Virus record (IMG/VR): IMGVR_UViG_3300037314_000074
Location: 1 to 42,642 of that record
Source: a virus
Strand: one strand, 5' to 3'
DNA: 42,642 bases
In this document: in pieces, positions 31,864 through 41,535 of the stretch
Layout of the letters: each line of letters starts with the position of its first letter
Numbering within the stretch: the stretch's first letter is position 1
Made by a program: the position numbers and the translations under genes
The notes under the pieces: generated by a model
Database searches by the model: none
What the model saw: only the letters and a program-made list of their open reading frames with translations
Told to the model about the DNA's origin: nothing

Positions 31864-32382
31864 ATGAATGATTTAAGTATTGTAGTAGACCCAGGTGGTA
31901 TAGACGGAGTAAGACCAGGAATAAACGTGGTAACATATCCTAATGGAGATGTACCAGTCAATTGGTCTAATCTTTCTACTTCTACTGAGAGATTAGCTAA
32001 TGGAAATTTAAAAATGGGTGGATGGGATGAAAGATTAGAGTTATCTTGGTCTGCTGCTTTAAATGCCACAGAATATAATAAAATAATGGCACTTATGACC
32101 TATAATAAACAAGCCAAATCCATGCTTAAACCATGGGAAACTGTGATCTATATATTAGTAGAACCGTACACAGAGATTAGTGAAAACCGTACTCGATATA
32201 AAGTACCAGATACTACAGTTAAAACTCAACAAGATTTAGGTCTAAATAAGTATTTATGGGAGTATTATGTAGCTGTTCAAGGGAATTTGAGAGTATCAGA
32301 AGTGAAAAGAAAAGGTAAATTATATTTTCTTAATTTTTCGTTTAAAGAAGGAACCAAACTAACATCAGATATGGAGGATTAG
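31864..32382 (+). CDS. distal tail / minor tail protein candidate, 172 aa
   Basis: A beta-rich protein directly after the tape measure, the usual site of a distal tail protein. Short for a full Dit, so it may be the N-terminal ring domain only. Based on position. Confidence 0.5.
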   Translation: MNDLSIVVDPGGIDGVRPGINVVTYPNGDVPVNWSNLSTSTERLANGNLKMGGWDERLELSWSAALNATEYNKIMALMTYNKQAKSMLKPWETVIYILVEPYTEISENRTRYKVPDTTVKTQQDLGLNKYLWEYYVAVQGNLRVSEVKRKGKLYFLNFSFKEGTKLTSDMED

Positions 32383-32384
32383 AA

Positions 32385-34130
32385 ATGGCTATTAGTGAAT
32401 ACGAACGTAGAGCTAGAGAAGCTGCCACATGGAGACAACAAGCAGGTAGATCCGGAATAGAGGATATGAATACTGCTAGTGTTTATTCTAATGCTGCGGG
32501 TGGTAGATCCTCTAGAGCTTTTTATGAGGCAACAAGAGATCCTGTAATTAGTCAGCCTAGTTCTGATTCGTCAGATTCTGAGGATAAAGATAATGATATA
32601 AGAACAGAAGATAGAGTCAGAGAAATAGCATCAAATCGTAGAACTGGTTACCCCAAATCTGAAGAAAAGGGTAGTAGTGTAATTACAGGTCATACTGTGG
32701 GTCAAGATAATGTAACAGGTGAGACTATTATTAATGATGGTCAAGGTAATAATATTCAAGGACCGAGTGATAATCAACCTAAACCTATGAAAAAAGCCAC
32801 AGCTAATAGGGATAATGTGGAACAAGGATCTAGAGATTTAAATATTCAAAATCATAATAGAAGGGTAGAAAGTGGTGGTAAATCTAAAGCAGGTGGTAAA
32901 GTTGAAAAATCAGGGGGACTAACTAAAGGAAAATCTAGTACTGATGAAATGGATCCATGTAAACCAGGTCAAACATCACCAGGGGATGATACAGAAAATG
33001 AACAGGATGAAGAAAATAGTGGTGGTTTAGGTACTGCTGATACTCCCGATCCTCCACCATCTCCTACAGATCCATTAGCTATTGATCCTAATAGAAATCT
33101 TGAAACTTCTACTAGTAGTAGTGATGACGGTGGTGGAAGTGGTGGTGGTAGTAGTACTACTTGGAATGATCCACCATCACCACCACCAGGAGATAACTCA
33201 GGTTACACACCACCACCTGATAATCCAGATAATCCTGGAAATGGTGGTGATGATAATTCTACTCCACCACAAGGCTGTGGGGGAAGTGATGATGACTGTC
33301 AATGGTATAACGTATCTTCATCTGACGATCCTTGTCCTACTGGTACATCTTCTAGAGGATTTGCAGAATTATCTGATGGAAATGTAATGAAACTTTGCTG
33401 CGGTGATAATAGACCAACTGGTGATGGGTGTCCAAACGATCCAACTTCAGCAGGTTGGGAATGTAGAAATGGAGGTTGTAAACAAGTACCAGGTGGTGGT
33501 ATATATGCAACTTTAAGTGAATGCCAAGATAATTGCGGTTCTGATGAATCTGATAATGTTGATCCAAATCCTATACAAAGATATGCTTGTATTTCTGGAG
33601 AGTGTACACAACAAAATGATGGTCCCTTTGAAAATATAGAAGATTGCATAAGCTCAGGTTGTGAATTACCACCATTGGACCAAAGTGGTACTTATACTGT
33701 GAAAGCTGAAACGTCTGGAAGCTGTTTAAATGAGCCAAATTCTTGTAGTAGGAAAGCTAATGATAATTTCTTTTTCGGTTTATATGAATGCGGTGAAAAA
33801 TGTCCTGAGGATTCAAATTTTAATTGTACCCCTGGTACTGTTGCAGGTTCTTCCAAATCAGTTTCTAAAGAGATAAACGGTCCTATAGATAAATTTAGAG
33901 TAGATATGGACGCAGAAGAAGATGAAACATTCGGTAACCCCACTGGAGACATACTTTGCAGAGCTAAACTTGTAGCAGTATTTCCAGATGGGAGTACTAC
34001 TGGAATTATTACTGAATGCGGATCTTTTAGTATTAGTGATTATGGAGATAAACAAACGGCTATACAACATTGTTTGGATAAATCTTTAGGTATAGGATGG
34101 TTTAGTATATCGGTAGATCCCCCCGCATAG
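32385..34130 (+). CDS. cysteine-rich virion protein with low-complexity linker, 581 aa
   Basis: Residues 1-180 are charged and flexible; 190-295 are a Gly/Ser/Asp/Pro linker. Residues 298-480 are cysteine-rich and contain a repeated module: Cys360-x4-Cys365 ... Cys380-x3-Cys384 and Cys402-x4-Cys407 ... Cys421-x4-Cys426, with a more diverged third copy further on. An aromatic residue lies near the first Cys and mid-module. Small disulphide- or metal-stabilised modules of this kind may act in surface binding. The last 100 residues look like a separate beta domain. It lies between tail tip and fibre, so exposure on the virion is likely. Confidence 0.55.
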   Translation: MAISEYERRAREAATWRQQAGRSGIEDMNTASVYSNAAGGRSSRAFYEATRDPVISQPSSDSSDSEDKDNDIRTEDRVREIASNRRTGYPKSEEKGSSVITGHTVGQDNVTGETIINDGQGNNIQGPSDNQPKPMKKATANRDNVEQGSRDLNIQNHNRRVESGGKSKAGGKVEKSGGLTKGKSSTDEMDPCKPGQTSPGDDTENEQDEENSGGLGTADTPDPPPSPTDPLAIDPNRNLETSTSSSDDGGGSGGGSSTTWNDPPSPPPGDNSGYTPPPDNPDNPGNGGDDNSTPPQGCGGSDDDCQWYNVSSSDDPCPTGTSSRGFAELSDGNVMKLCCGDNRPTGDGCPNDPTSAGWECRNGGCKQVPGGGIYATLSECQDNCGSDESDNVDPNPIQRYACISGECTQQNDGPFENIEDCISSGCELPPLDQSGTYTVKAETSGSCLNEPNSCSRKANDNFFFGLYECGEKCPEDSNFNCTPGTVAGSSKSVSKEINGPIDKFRVDMDAEEDETFGNPTGDILCRAKLVAVFPDGSTTGIITECGSFSISDYGDKQTAIQHCLDKSLGIGWFSISVDPPA

Positions 34131-34157
34131 ACCCCTAGTTTTAAAATTGTAATTAAT
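34131..34157 (+). promoter_or_regulatory. late promoter of the fibre genes
   Basis: ACCCCTAGTT (34131-34140) directly after the upstream stop codon, an 11-base spacer and ATTAAT (34152-34157). Confidence 0.65.
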
Positions 34158-34182
34158 AAATAGGAGATGAAAACTAAAAATT

Positions 34183-37100
34183 ATGCCTTTACAATACAGA
34201 TCGACACAAGTACAAAAACCAAGTACAAAACCAACAACAGATAACTCAGGTAACAATTACTGGGTACGACATAGACGGGTTAATTTAGATGGTCAACACA
34301 CAGAATGGTCAAACGCAGTACAAACCAATTTGCCTGCTACCATTACGCCTCAATCGTATTTCGACAATCTTGAATATAAACGAGATGAAATCCTGATTTC
34401 ACCTGACGATGTTGTATACCATATTGTACCTAGGAATTCAGATGCTAAGGGATCTATAACTATAGATTCTTTTGATAGTTCGTGGTCTACTTCTGATAAT
34501 GAAGACACCCAAAGTAGTACTATTAATTCTTTAGATTTTGGGGAATTTTCACCAGGAAATAATCCCACTAAAGTATTTTATGTTTACAATAATGGAGCGC
34601 CTGTTGAGAATTTAACTTTCAATATTGTAGATAACACCGATTTTTCTACTGCTACTCAATATTATGACAGAGTGCAGATAGAATTAGATGGTACCTTTTC
34701 TTATAAAGGTAGTTCCCCTTCTACACTCTACAATAAAACAATTGTATGGGGTAACCCTGCTGATTCTTTTAATACTATACCAGCACAACTACCTAAACGT
34801 AGTTTTGTGAAATTAAGGGTTACTTTGATTGATTTTCCATCTAATGGTTTCCAAGATCCTAATCTAAATCTAGAACTACGTATCACTACAAATAATCGAA
34901 GTTTTAAATTACCAATTAGTCATGATTGGTTTCCTGGATCTGCTAAAGTAGACATGATAGATTTTATGCCTAGAATCTTTAGTAGTGATACTTTTGGTAT
35001 ACTTAAAGTATCTCCTTTCTTAATCGAGCATAAAGGGAGACTTATTGCTAATTATTTCACTAAAGAATTAACCTTAGATAGAACCAATGAGGGAACATGG
35101 GATATTGTAGTTACTCCTAAAGGAAGCATCTTACAATATTCTACGGGATCTACTATTCCCGATTTATTCTTTAAAATTGGCACCGTTACCACTTACGATG
35201 GAACTACAGATATTGATACTACTTATCATTATCCTATAAAACCCGACCAGTGGTCTAAAATGGAAAATGGATCTGTTTCTAGAGGTCTATTTGTAAAAGC
35301 TAATGGTAATACTCTAGAAATTTGTGAATCTCCTAATAATGTCATAGGCGTTTCTCTAGGTAATAATTACTACTGCAATCAAGGTAAAGCATGGGTAGTA
35401 TTAGGAGAAACGATTAGTGCTGGAACGAGAGTAGCACCAGGTGCTAATGGTAAAGCTTATGCCTCACCAGAAGGTAAATTTCTACTTAAAGAAAGTGGAG
35501 AAGCCGATGATGTCAGAGTATTAGAAACAATGGGGTTAACCTCCTATGTGGTACAAAATGAGCCTGACACTAACGCATCAATCAAATTTACGGATCTAGG
35601 TCAAGAATTAAAACCTAGTATTGATTTAGACTTTCTAAAAGATGGAAATCTAGATGGATTAACTTTCACCAGGGCATCTAGTGCCACAGTAGTTAAACCT
35701 AATGGATACATTAAAACGGTTGGTACTGATGTCCCCAGAATAGGTTACGATCCCTTAACTCATGAGTGTAAAGGTTTGTTAATCGAAGAAGGATCTACTA
35801 ATGAATTAAATCATAGTGAAGATTTTACTAATGGTTATTGGACCAAAGATAATATAACCATTAGTACTGAAAATATTTATAATCCATCAGGAGTATCTAC
35901 TAGTCAAAAATTAATAGAAGATACAACTACCAATTTACATAGAATTTTTAAAGGTAGTATACCTGTAACAGCTTCTAGGTTTACAGCTTCTATATTTGTA
36001 AAACCAGCCGGAAGGAATAGTGCAAGTATACGTATACATGATGGAACGGGTACAACATATACATATTTTGATTTGGCATCTGAATCAATAGTCACAAACA
36101 CAGGTAATGGAATGACTACAGATGATGCAGGTATAATTAAATTTCAAAATAATTGGTTTAGAATTCATCTTTCTTTAACTTCTAGTAATTCCCCTTCTGA
36201 TATTTTATTATCTTATACCATAGGAAATGATGCAGGTGAGGTTAATTACACTGGAGATGGATCGTCTGGTGTTTATTTTTGGGGTGCGCAATTAGAGCAA
36301 AAAGATTTCTTAACTTCCTATATTCCTACAACTACATCCACAGCCACAAGATCCGCAGATATAGCATCAGTACAAGGAAATGATTTTTCTAATTCCTTCT
36401 ATCCAGATGAATTTAGCATTTATTATCATTTAACTGATATATTTGAGCTAGAATCAGGTAATAGATTTTTCGTTATTTCAAATGATGGAAATGATAACAA
36501 ATATGTTAATCTTATGCTGAACGCAGGATCGCAATTAAGAAATTATAAATCAGTTTCTGGAAATAAATATTTTCATGATATATCTTTATCAGAGTCTATA
36601 AATACTTTAAGACATGTATTAAGAATAAAACAAGATGTATCTAATATCGATTTTACAGTAAATGATAACAGCACATATAGCTCTACTCATACTTTTACCA
36701 ATAGCGGTATACCTTCACTAGATAGAGTATACTTAGGATCAAATTATGAAGGGACTAATGCCTATATAAACGGATATATAGGAAGATTTATAATATTCCC
36801 TTACAAGCTTTCAGATAACGAAACTTCTAATATTTTATCTGGTGATATCGATTTATCTTTAGAGTTACTTTACCCTGGTGAAGCATATAGCAACATTGCT
36901 CTAAATAACTTAGCAACAGCACCTAATACAGATGTAGCTCAAGCCGCATTATTTTTCCAAGATAATGACATCAAATTTAGGGAACCAGATAATGGTCCCA
37001 TACGTACAATTCCTTCACCTTTTACCGTTTTAGAAAATACCCACACTACCGCATCATTAGCCGATGGTGCTAGTGAAAATTTTAGTTTTGCATTAGGTAG

Positions 37101-37395
37101 AACTGGAACTTTTGTAGATATTACAGCAGATGCAGCATGTTGGGTTGTAGTATATTCAGATCCTACAGCTAGGAGTAATGATAGCTCTAGAAGTCAAAGT
37201 ACAGCACCTGAAAATGGAAGCGGTGTTTTAGCCGAGATTGTGTTTAGTAGTGCTGGTACTTATCGATTCACTCCTACGACTAGTTTTCACAATACAGAAA
37301 ACCCAATCACTGACAATATCTACTTTAAAATCACCAACAATTCTGGAGCTAGTACCACTATTACTCTAGACTTGAGAACAATTAAGCTATTTTAA
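34183..37395 (+). CDS. tail fibre protein with carbohydrate-binding-like modules, 1070 aa
   Basis: Residues 1-480 look like repeated beta-structured virion domains. The segment from about residue 490 (FTRASSATVVKPNGYIKT) to 560 (CKGLLIEEGSTNEL) is the recurring phage fibre motif that precedes a jelly-roll carbohydrate-binding domain, here about residues 560-730. A LamG-like domain follows (about 730-900), then a C-terminal beta domain. Likely receptor recognition or adsorption. Confidence 0.75.
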   Translation: MPLQYRSTQVQKPSTKPTTDNSGNNYWVRHRRVNLDGQHTEWSNAVQTNLPATITPQSYFDNLEYKRDEILISPDDVVYHIVPRNSDAKGSITIDSFDSSWSTSDNEDTQSSTINSLDFGEFSPGNNPTKVFYVYNNGAPVENLTFNIVDNTDFSTATQYYDRVQIELDGTFSYKGSSPSTLYNKTIVWGNPADSFNTIPAQLPKRSFVKLRVTLIDFPSNGFQDPNLNLELRITTNNRSFKLPISHDWFPGSAKVDMIDFMPRIFSSDTFGILKVSPFLIEHKGRLIANYFTKELTLDRTNEGTWDIVVTPKGSILQYSTGSTIPDLFFKIGTVTTYDGTTDIDTTYHYPIKPDQWSKMENGSVSRGLFVKANGNTLEICESPNNVIGVSLGNNYYCNQGKAWVVLGETISAGTRVAPGANGKAYASPEGKFLLKESGEADDVRVLETMGLTSYVVQNEPDTNASIKFTDLGQELKPSIDLDFLKDGNLDGLTFTRASSATVVKPNGYIKTVGTDVPRIGYDPLTHECKGLLIEEGSTNELNHSEDFTNGYWTKDNITISTENIYNPSGVSTSQKLIEDTTTNLHRIFKGSIPVTASRFTASIFVKPAGRNSASIRIHDGTGTTYTYFDLASESIVTNTGNGMTTDDAGIIKFQNNWFRIHLSLTSSNSPSDILLSYTIGNDAGEVNYTGDGSSGVYFWGAQLEQKDFLTSYIPTTTSTATRSADIASVQGNDFSNSFYPDEFSIYYHLTDIFELESGNRFFVISNDGNDNKYVNLMLNAGSQLRNYKSVSGNKYFHDISLSESINTLRHVLRIKQDVSNIDFTVNDNSTYSSTHTFTNSGIPSLDRVYLGSNYEGTNAYINGYIGRFIIFPYKLSDNETSNILSGDIDLSLELLYPGEAYSNIALNNLATAPNTDVAQAALFFQDNDIKFREPDNGPIRTIPSPFTVLENTHTTASLADGASENFSFALGRTGTFVDITADAACWVVVYSDPTARSNDSSRSQSTAPENGSGVLAEIVFSSAGTYRFTPTTSFHNTENPITDNIYFKITNNSGASTTITLDLRTIKLF

Positions 37396-37403
37396 GGATA
37401 CTT

Positions 37404-38213
37404 ATGAAAATACCTAAAACTATAGACAAATCTAATACTAATGGCATGGTGTATCCTGTTAACCTTTATGGCATAGGTAAAAAAGGCAAAGTATATCCAT
37501 CTGTGTACAAGTTTTCTGATTATATTGATATTTCTATTTTAGAATCATGGTACGATTTCACGGATACTTCTACAATAACTACTGATTCTTTCGGTGTAAC
37601 TCAAGTAGAAGATAAATCAAATAATAGCTACACAGCTACTCAAACTGTAGATTCACACAAAGCACCATACGATGGAAACGTAATATCTTTTACAGAAAAT
37701 AAATTTTTAGATTTAAATTTAGATTACATAGCTAATCAAAATCATTTTTGTATAGCAGTATTAAAACAAACAGATTATTTAGATTGTGTATATGGTGCTG
37801 TACTTGGTAACAGTGGTAGCAACTCCCCTCATATTGGTTTTAAAGGGGGTAACCCACCAAGTTCATATAGAATAGATATTTGGGGAAATAATTTCAGACC
37901 TAGTGTAGTAAATTTCGATTTTAGTAATTACAATATCGTCGTATGGGAATGGATCGATGGTAATTCTAGAAAAGTAAAATGCAATGGTTATCTAGAAGGA
38001 TCTACAACTACAAATAAAAGCATAGGTTTACCCGATGGTGGTGGTAGATTAGGAAGTGATGTTGTAGGAAATACTAGCAATTTTGATATAAGAGAAATAA
38101 TTTTCGTTACAGGATCTGAAGTAACAAACGACAATGAAGAAAAACTGGAGTATATCTTAGCATTAAAACATGGATTAATAAATCAATTTAATCCTAACCA
38201 TCCGTATTTATAA
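37404..38213 (+). CDS. LamG/concanavalin-like fibre protein, 269 aa
   Basis: Residues 45-260 carry the pattern LESWYDFTDTSTIT ... VEDKSNNSYTATQ ... REIIFVTG typical of LamG-like phage domains that begin with a WxDxxD motif. The N-terminus (GKKGKVYPSVYKFSDY) is a likely attachment segment. It starts 8 bases after the main fibre gene and is probably a second adhesion protein. Confidence 0.65.
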   Translation: MKIPKTIDKSNTNGMVYPVNLYGIGKKGKVYPSVYKFSDYIDISILESWYDFTDTSTITTDSFGVTQVEDKSNNSYTATQTVDSHKAPYDGNVISFTENKFLDLNLDYIANQNHFCIAVLKQTDYLDCVYGAVLGNSGSNSPHIGFKGGNPPSSYRIDIWGNNFRPSVVNFDFSNYNIVVWEWIDGNSRKVKCNGYLEGSTTTNKSIGLPDGGGRLGSDVVGNTSNFDIREIIFVTGSEVTNDNEEKLEYILALKHGLINQFNPNHPYL

Positions 38214-38226
38214 GGAGATGATATTT

Positions 38227-38586
38227 ATGGCATACATTACTTATTACCTTAAGGCACCAGACGAAGATACAGCTAAACAAGCTGCCAGAAATGCAGACAT
38301 AGGTTTACTAACTGAGGATGATAACGGAGATGAAATATGGTCATCATATAGTAATTCTAAACTAACTGCTATTGATTCAGGTTTTAAAATTTGGAAAACA
38401 GAACCAGAAATAGACAAAAATGGAAATGTAGTAACAGAAGGGGAATTAGAACCAGGTTTCTTTGCAAATCTTAATGTTAAAGATATTCCAGAAGCTCAAA
38501 ATGAATTTGATACACTTATAAATGAAGCTAAAAAATTAGGTATAGAAGTAAGACAACCTACCAAACCTAAGAGAACATTTCTATAA
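38227..38586 (+). CDS. possible fibre-associated or chaperone protein, 119 aa
   Basis: The ATG at 38227 is preferred because the AAGGAG site abuts an earlier ATG at 38218. An acidic, mixed alpha/beta protein of the size of fibre assembly chaperones, in the usual place after fibre genes. No motif confirms this. Confidence 0.5.
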   Translation: MAYITYYLKAPDEDTAKQAARNADIGLLTEDDNGDEIWSSYSNSKLTAIDSGFKIWKTEPEIDKNGNVVTEGELEPGFFANLNVKDIPEAQNEFDTLINEAKKLGIEVRQPTKPKRTFL

Positions 38587-38593
38587 AATAAAT

Positions 38594-38625
38594 AAACCAG
38601 GGATTAAGTTTTCCCTGGTTTTTAT
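38594..38625. terminator. bidirectional terminator between convergent operons
   Basis: A perfect 10-bp stem AAACCAGGGA / TCCCTGGTTT with an 8-base loop has T-rich tails on both strands. Confidence 0.85.
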
Positions 38626-38629
38626 TTGT

Positions 38630-39010
38630 TTACCTTTTTTTACCTTTTTTACTGGCTTGTTCGTACCTTTGCCTAGATTCTTCAATCAATTGCTCAGGAT
38701 TATCTAGTACCCATGATAGAAAATAAATAGGCACTGGGTAAGGATAATCCGTGTGATGGGTATAATATTTTAAATAAAGAAAATTTGAAGCAATACCAGG
38801 TGTGACCTTAAATGGAACTTTCCATCCAAACATTAACACTAGAGAATTCATAATCTTTAGGGGTACATGTGTATTTGTTTCTTCATAGATTATATGTGAA
38901 ATTAACTCTCTTTTGACAACTCTTACATTAGGTTTTTTACATTTATTAGATGTGTAAATAGACATTTCATGGATACTAAAATGATATTTATCTATGACAT
39001 AATTAAGCAT
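38630..39010 (-). CDS. hypothetical protein, 126 aa
   Basis: A Tyr/His-rich alpha/beta protein with a basic C-terminal tail (RYEQASKKGKKR). It has its own sigma70-like promoter although it lies between late genes, so it is probably expressed early and may be an inserted accessory gene. No family recognised. Confidence 0.6.
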   Translation of the reverse strand: MLNYVIDKYHFSIHEMSIYTSNKCKKPNVRVVKRELISHIIYEETNTHVPLKIMNSLVLMFGWKVPFKVTPGIASNFLYLKYYTHHTDYPYPVPIYFLSWVLDNPEQLIEESRQRYEQASKKGKKR

Positions 39011-39040
39011 AGTTTAATCCTCTACTTTACTACTATTTTA

Positions 39041-39069
39041 AGTATAACTAAAAATAATGAAACTGTCAA
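39041..39069 (-). promoter_or_regulatory. sigma70-like promoter overlapping the tail hub stop codon
   Basis: Minus-strand TTGACA (39069-39064), a 17-base spacer and TATACT (39046-39041). The TGA of the hub gene lies inside TTGACA. Confidence 0.75.
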
Positions 39070-41063
39070 TAATCAACACGACGTAATAACAATGTTTTTA
39101 CACTATCGCTCAAATCTTGATTGATGGAAATATTATGTACAATATAGTATTTTATGTCGCCATATTTGTCTGTAAATTCAACGCTATCACCAAGTGAAAT
39201 CACATAATGATATGGTAGAACTATTTCTATAGATTTTGCTAGTCCATTGTTTTCCTTTAGAAATCTATGCCCAAATTCCTCTAACTGTTGCATATTGAAA
39301 CAAAAAGGAGCTTCTTTAGATTCTGGCTTACCTTCAAATTCCTCTACTCTATCGTCTTTAACTTCAGTAAATGCATTTATATCTTGTCTAGGTGGTCTTA
39401 CCCATTTACTATTAGGGGGATCCTCGTCTTCTATAACTCTGTCTGGTTGTTTGATAAATGTGTCATCATCTTCAGAATAGGATCCTCTTTTTTCTGTTTT
39501 TTGCCAAACTTGCCCAGCACCGATATAAGATGTTAAACCTAGAGTAGATTTAGTAATTGGCTCGTACTTATCTATTTTTTGTTCTTGTAGTCTATACCCG
39601 AATACTGATTTTGTAAAACCATATCTCTCATGATGGTGCTTAGTTTGCAAATAAATATAATCTTTTTGACAAACATCGGGATTTTTCTGAGGGGTATTTT
39701 CGTATTCATCCTTCTGATACTCGATTTTACCATCATAAAGTTTATAATTACCGCTTTGTTGTCCTGTACCTTGTTCTACTTTTTTACCGTTGACCCATTT
39801 TTCCTCTTTTACTACTAATTTAGCACCACTAATATGATTTTGAGATGTTAAAGAATACGTTTCCTTTTTAACAGTACCCCACTCTACAGGTATAGGGTTA
39901 CTAGTTTTTGTATCAAAGGATCCATCTTTACATTGGTCAGCTTTTTGATCTGAATCTGACCATTGATTTACAGTGGGAACATAACCTTTTTGATGTATTT
40001 CCTCATGTACTTTAGTTTCTCCTACCATCCATTTTGTTGTCTCAGTTTCAGTATAACCCCCTTTAAACCATGGCTTCTTATTTGAAGGAATACTAGTGGT
40101 AGTAGTGTAGGATATTTGCTCCTCTTCCATACTTTTTAACAATGTGAAATTATTGTTAATCTTTATATGGTATATTTCCTCATAGTTATATGCTACTCTA
40201 GGATCTAATTCTAAGATTTGATACCAATCGATTTTATGAATCGTATTTTGTCCATACGCTGGTCTTTTCTTAACTATGATGTCACTATTAGCATTACATC
40301 TTACATCTTTATTTTTAGGAGCATATAGTTTTTGTAAATATTGATACGGCGATTCTGAAGAAAAAGATTGATCGTCAAGATTTGGTAACTTATGACCTAA
40401 TGGGAAACTTTTTGTTTTTAGTCCATGAGTTTTAGCATATATTTCAGCAGCTTTACCTGCATGAGTAGGGCGTGGACCACAATATAGATCAATAGGTGTT
40501 CTATTCCTTTCACCAAAATAATTCAACTCATCTCCTATGATAATGTCCATGTTTAATGTTCCATCTGTATCAGAGTATATTTTAGGAGATGTTATGACAT
40601 AAAATTTACCTAAACCTAGACAGTTTTCTGTACCATCCATATTATACCAGCATTGTTTAATCTCTATAAATCTACCTACATTAACTTTTATATCTTTGGG
40701 GACACCAGTTAAAGATATATCCCCTTCTATAGCACCACTAATGGGGAAAGATAACGAAAAATTTACCAAATAATCAGACAGATCGTCCCCATTGACTACT
40801 TTTACCTTAGTTTTAGGTACTGTTACTACTAATGAATAATCTTGTTTAGTAGTAAGTTTTGAAAGTGCTTTGGGATTAAAATCTTGATTATCTGGTTCTG
40901 TAGATCCTGTATTTTCGTCGGGTGCTTTTTCTACTTCTTGTATCTCAGGATCTATTGGTTGAAATAGATCACCTGTAAGATTTAAACCATTATTTAAGCT
41001 TTCTGGTGAGTAAGCATTTAGTGATAATAAGTTTTCATTTCTTAATTTACCTGTTATATTCAT
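39066..41063 (-). CDS. tail hub protein, gp27/Tal-like, 665 aa
   Basis: After a flexible N-terminus (residues 1-75), residues 85-200 show the beta-barrel pattern of tail hub domain 1 (FSLSFPISGAIEGDISLTG, then GKFYVITSPKIY). Residues 300-560 are a large Thr/Lys/Glu-rich insertion. The C-terminal segment (IEIVLPYHYVISLGDSVEF ... LLLRRVDY) matches the final barrel of hub proteins. Hubs form a trimer at the tail tip. It is on the opposite strand to the tape measure, which is unusual. Confidence 0.65.
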   Translation of the reverse strand: MNITGKLRNENLLSLNAYSPESLNNGLNLTGDLFQPIDPEIQEVEKAPDENTGSTEPDNQDFNPKALSKLTTKQDYSLVVTVPKTKVKVVNGDDLSDYLVNFSLSFPISGAIEGDISLTGVPKDIKVNVGRFIEIKQCWYNMDGTENCLGLGKFYVITSPKIYSDTDGTLNMDIIIGDELNYFGERNRTPIDLYCGPRPTHAGKAAEIYAKTHGLKTKSFPLGHKLPNLDDQSFSSESPYQYLQKLYAPKNKDVRCNANSDIIVKKRPAYGQNTIHKIDWYQILELDPRVAYNYEEIYHIKINNNFTLLKSMEEEQISYTTTTSIPSNKKPWFKGGYTETETTKWMVGETKVHEEIHQKGYVPTVNQWSDSDQKADQCKDGSFDTKTSNPIPVEWGTVKKETYSLTSQNHISGAKLVVKEEKWVNGKKVEQGTGQQSGNYKLYDGKIEYQKDEYENTPQKNPDVCQKDYIYLQTKHHHERYGFTKSVFGYRLQEQKIDKYEPITKSTLGLTSYIGAGQVWQKTEKRGSYSEDDDTFIKQPDRVIEDEDPPNSKWVRPPRQDINAFTEVKDDRVEEFEGKPESKEAPFCFNMQQLEEFGHRFLKENNGLAKSIEIVLPYHYVISLGDSVEFTDKYGDIKYYIVHNISINQDLSDSVKTLLLRRVDY

Positions 41064-41097
41064 ATTTATTCTAACCTTCTATTACTTTATCCCTATT

Positions 41098-41124
41098 ATT
41101 AATAGGGATAAAATAACTAGGGGT
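41098..41124 (-). promoter_or_regulatory. late promoter of the tail hub gene
   Basis: Minus-strand ACCCCTAGTT (41124-41115), an 11-base spacer and ATTAAT (41103-41098), within a small ATCCCTAT / AATAGGGAT hairpin. Confidence 0.65.
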
Positions 41125-41145
41125 TTAATTCAAATCACCCATGCA

Positions 41146-41535
41146 TTAAAAAGCTAAAGTGATTTGAACAGCGAACGACCAACTAATTAAAATACCACCA
41201 ATACCTATAGAAGTTAATAAAGTAAAAAGCATAGTTTTAGGGGTAACCAATTTATCAATTAGTGGTGTGAAAATTAATATTATACCTAAGTAACCTATAC
41301 CACCTCTTACATTTTCAGCTGAAGCCAACATGTCTGGATTATTGTTATACATGATAGTTCCTATGACCATACCTATCATTCCTATTGATACGTATTTTGA
41401 TAAATCTGATAGTATATTTTTAATCATGGTATCATCCCTATTAAATCCACTTGTTGATTGCTGTTGTTGCTGTTGTTGTTGCTGTTGTTTATTCAACAGA
41501 TTCTTTGTTTGTTTCTTCGGGGGCTGGTTTGTCAT
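41146..41535 (-). CDS. small multi-spanning membrane protein, holin candidate, 129 aa
   Basis: An N-terminal polyglutamine run (about residues 17-26, encoded by a CAA/CAG tract) is followed by three hydrophobic segments (about residues 48-65, 78-95, 103-125). The ATG at 41535 follows AGGATG; a TTG precedes it by one codon. It overlaps the upstream gene by 47 bases. Small membrane proteins in tandem overlap are typical of phage lysis cassettes, but no endolysin is beside it. Confidence 0.5.
   Translation of the reverse strand: MTNQPPKKQTKNLLNKQQQQQQQQQQSTSGFNRDDTMIKNILSDLSKYVSIGMIGMVIGTIMYNNNPDMLASAENVRGGIGYLGIILIFTPLIDKLVTPKTMLFTLLTSIGIGGILISWSFAVQITLAF

Noticed and set aside
33082-33387. 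Plus-strand ORF of 101 residues inside the cysteine-rich tail gene
   Set aside because: It is a shadow produced by Gly/Ser/Pro-coding repeats; its composition is runs of Val, His and Leu with no ribosome binding site.
41455-41495. Short tandem repeat as a CRISPR-like or regulatory array
   Set aside because: It is a CAA/CAG tract encoding polyglutamine, without spacers.
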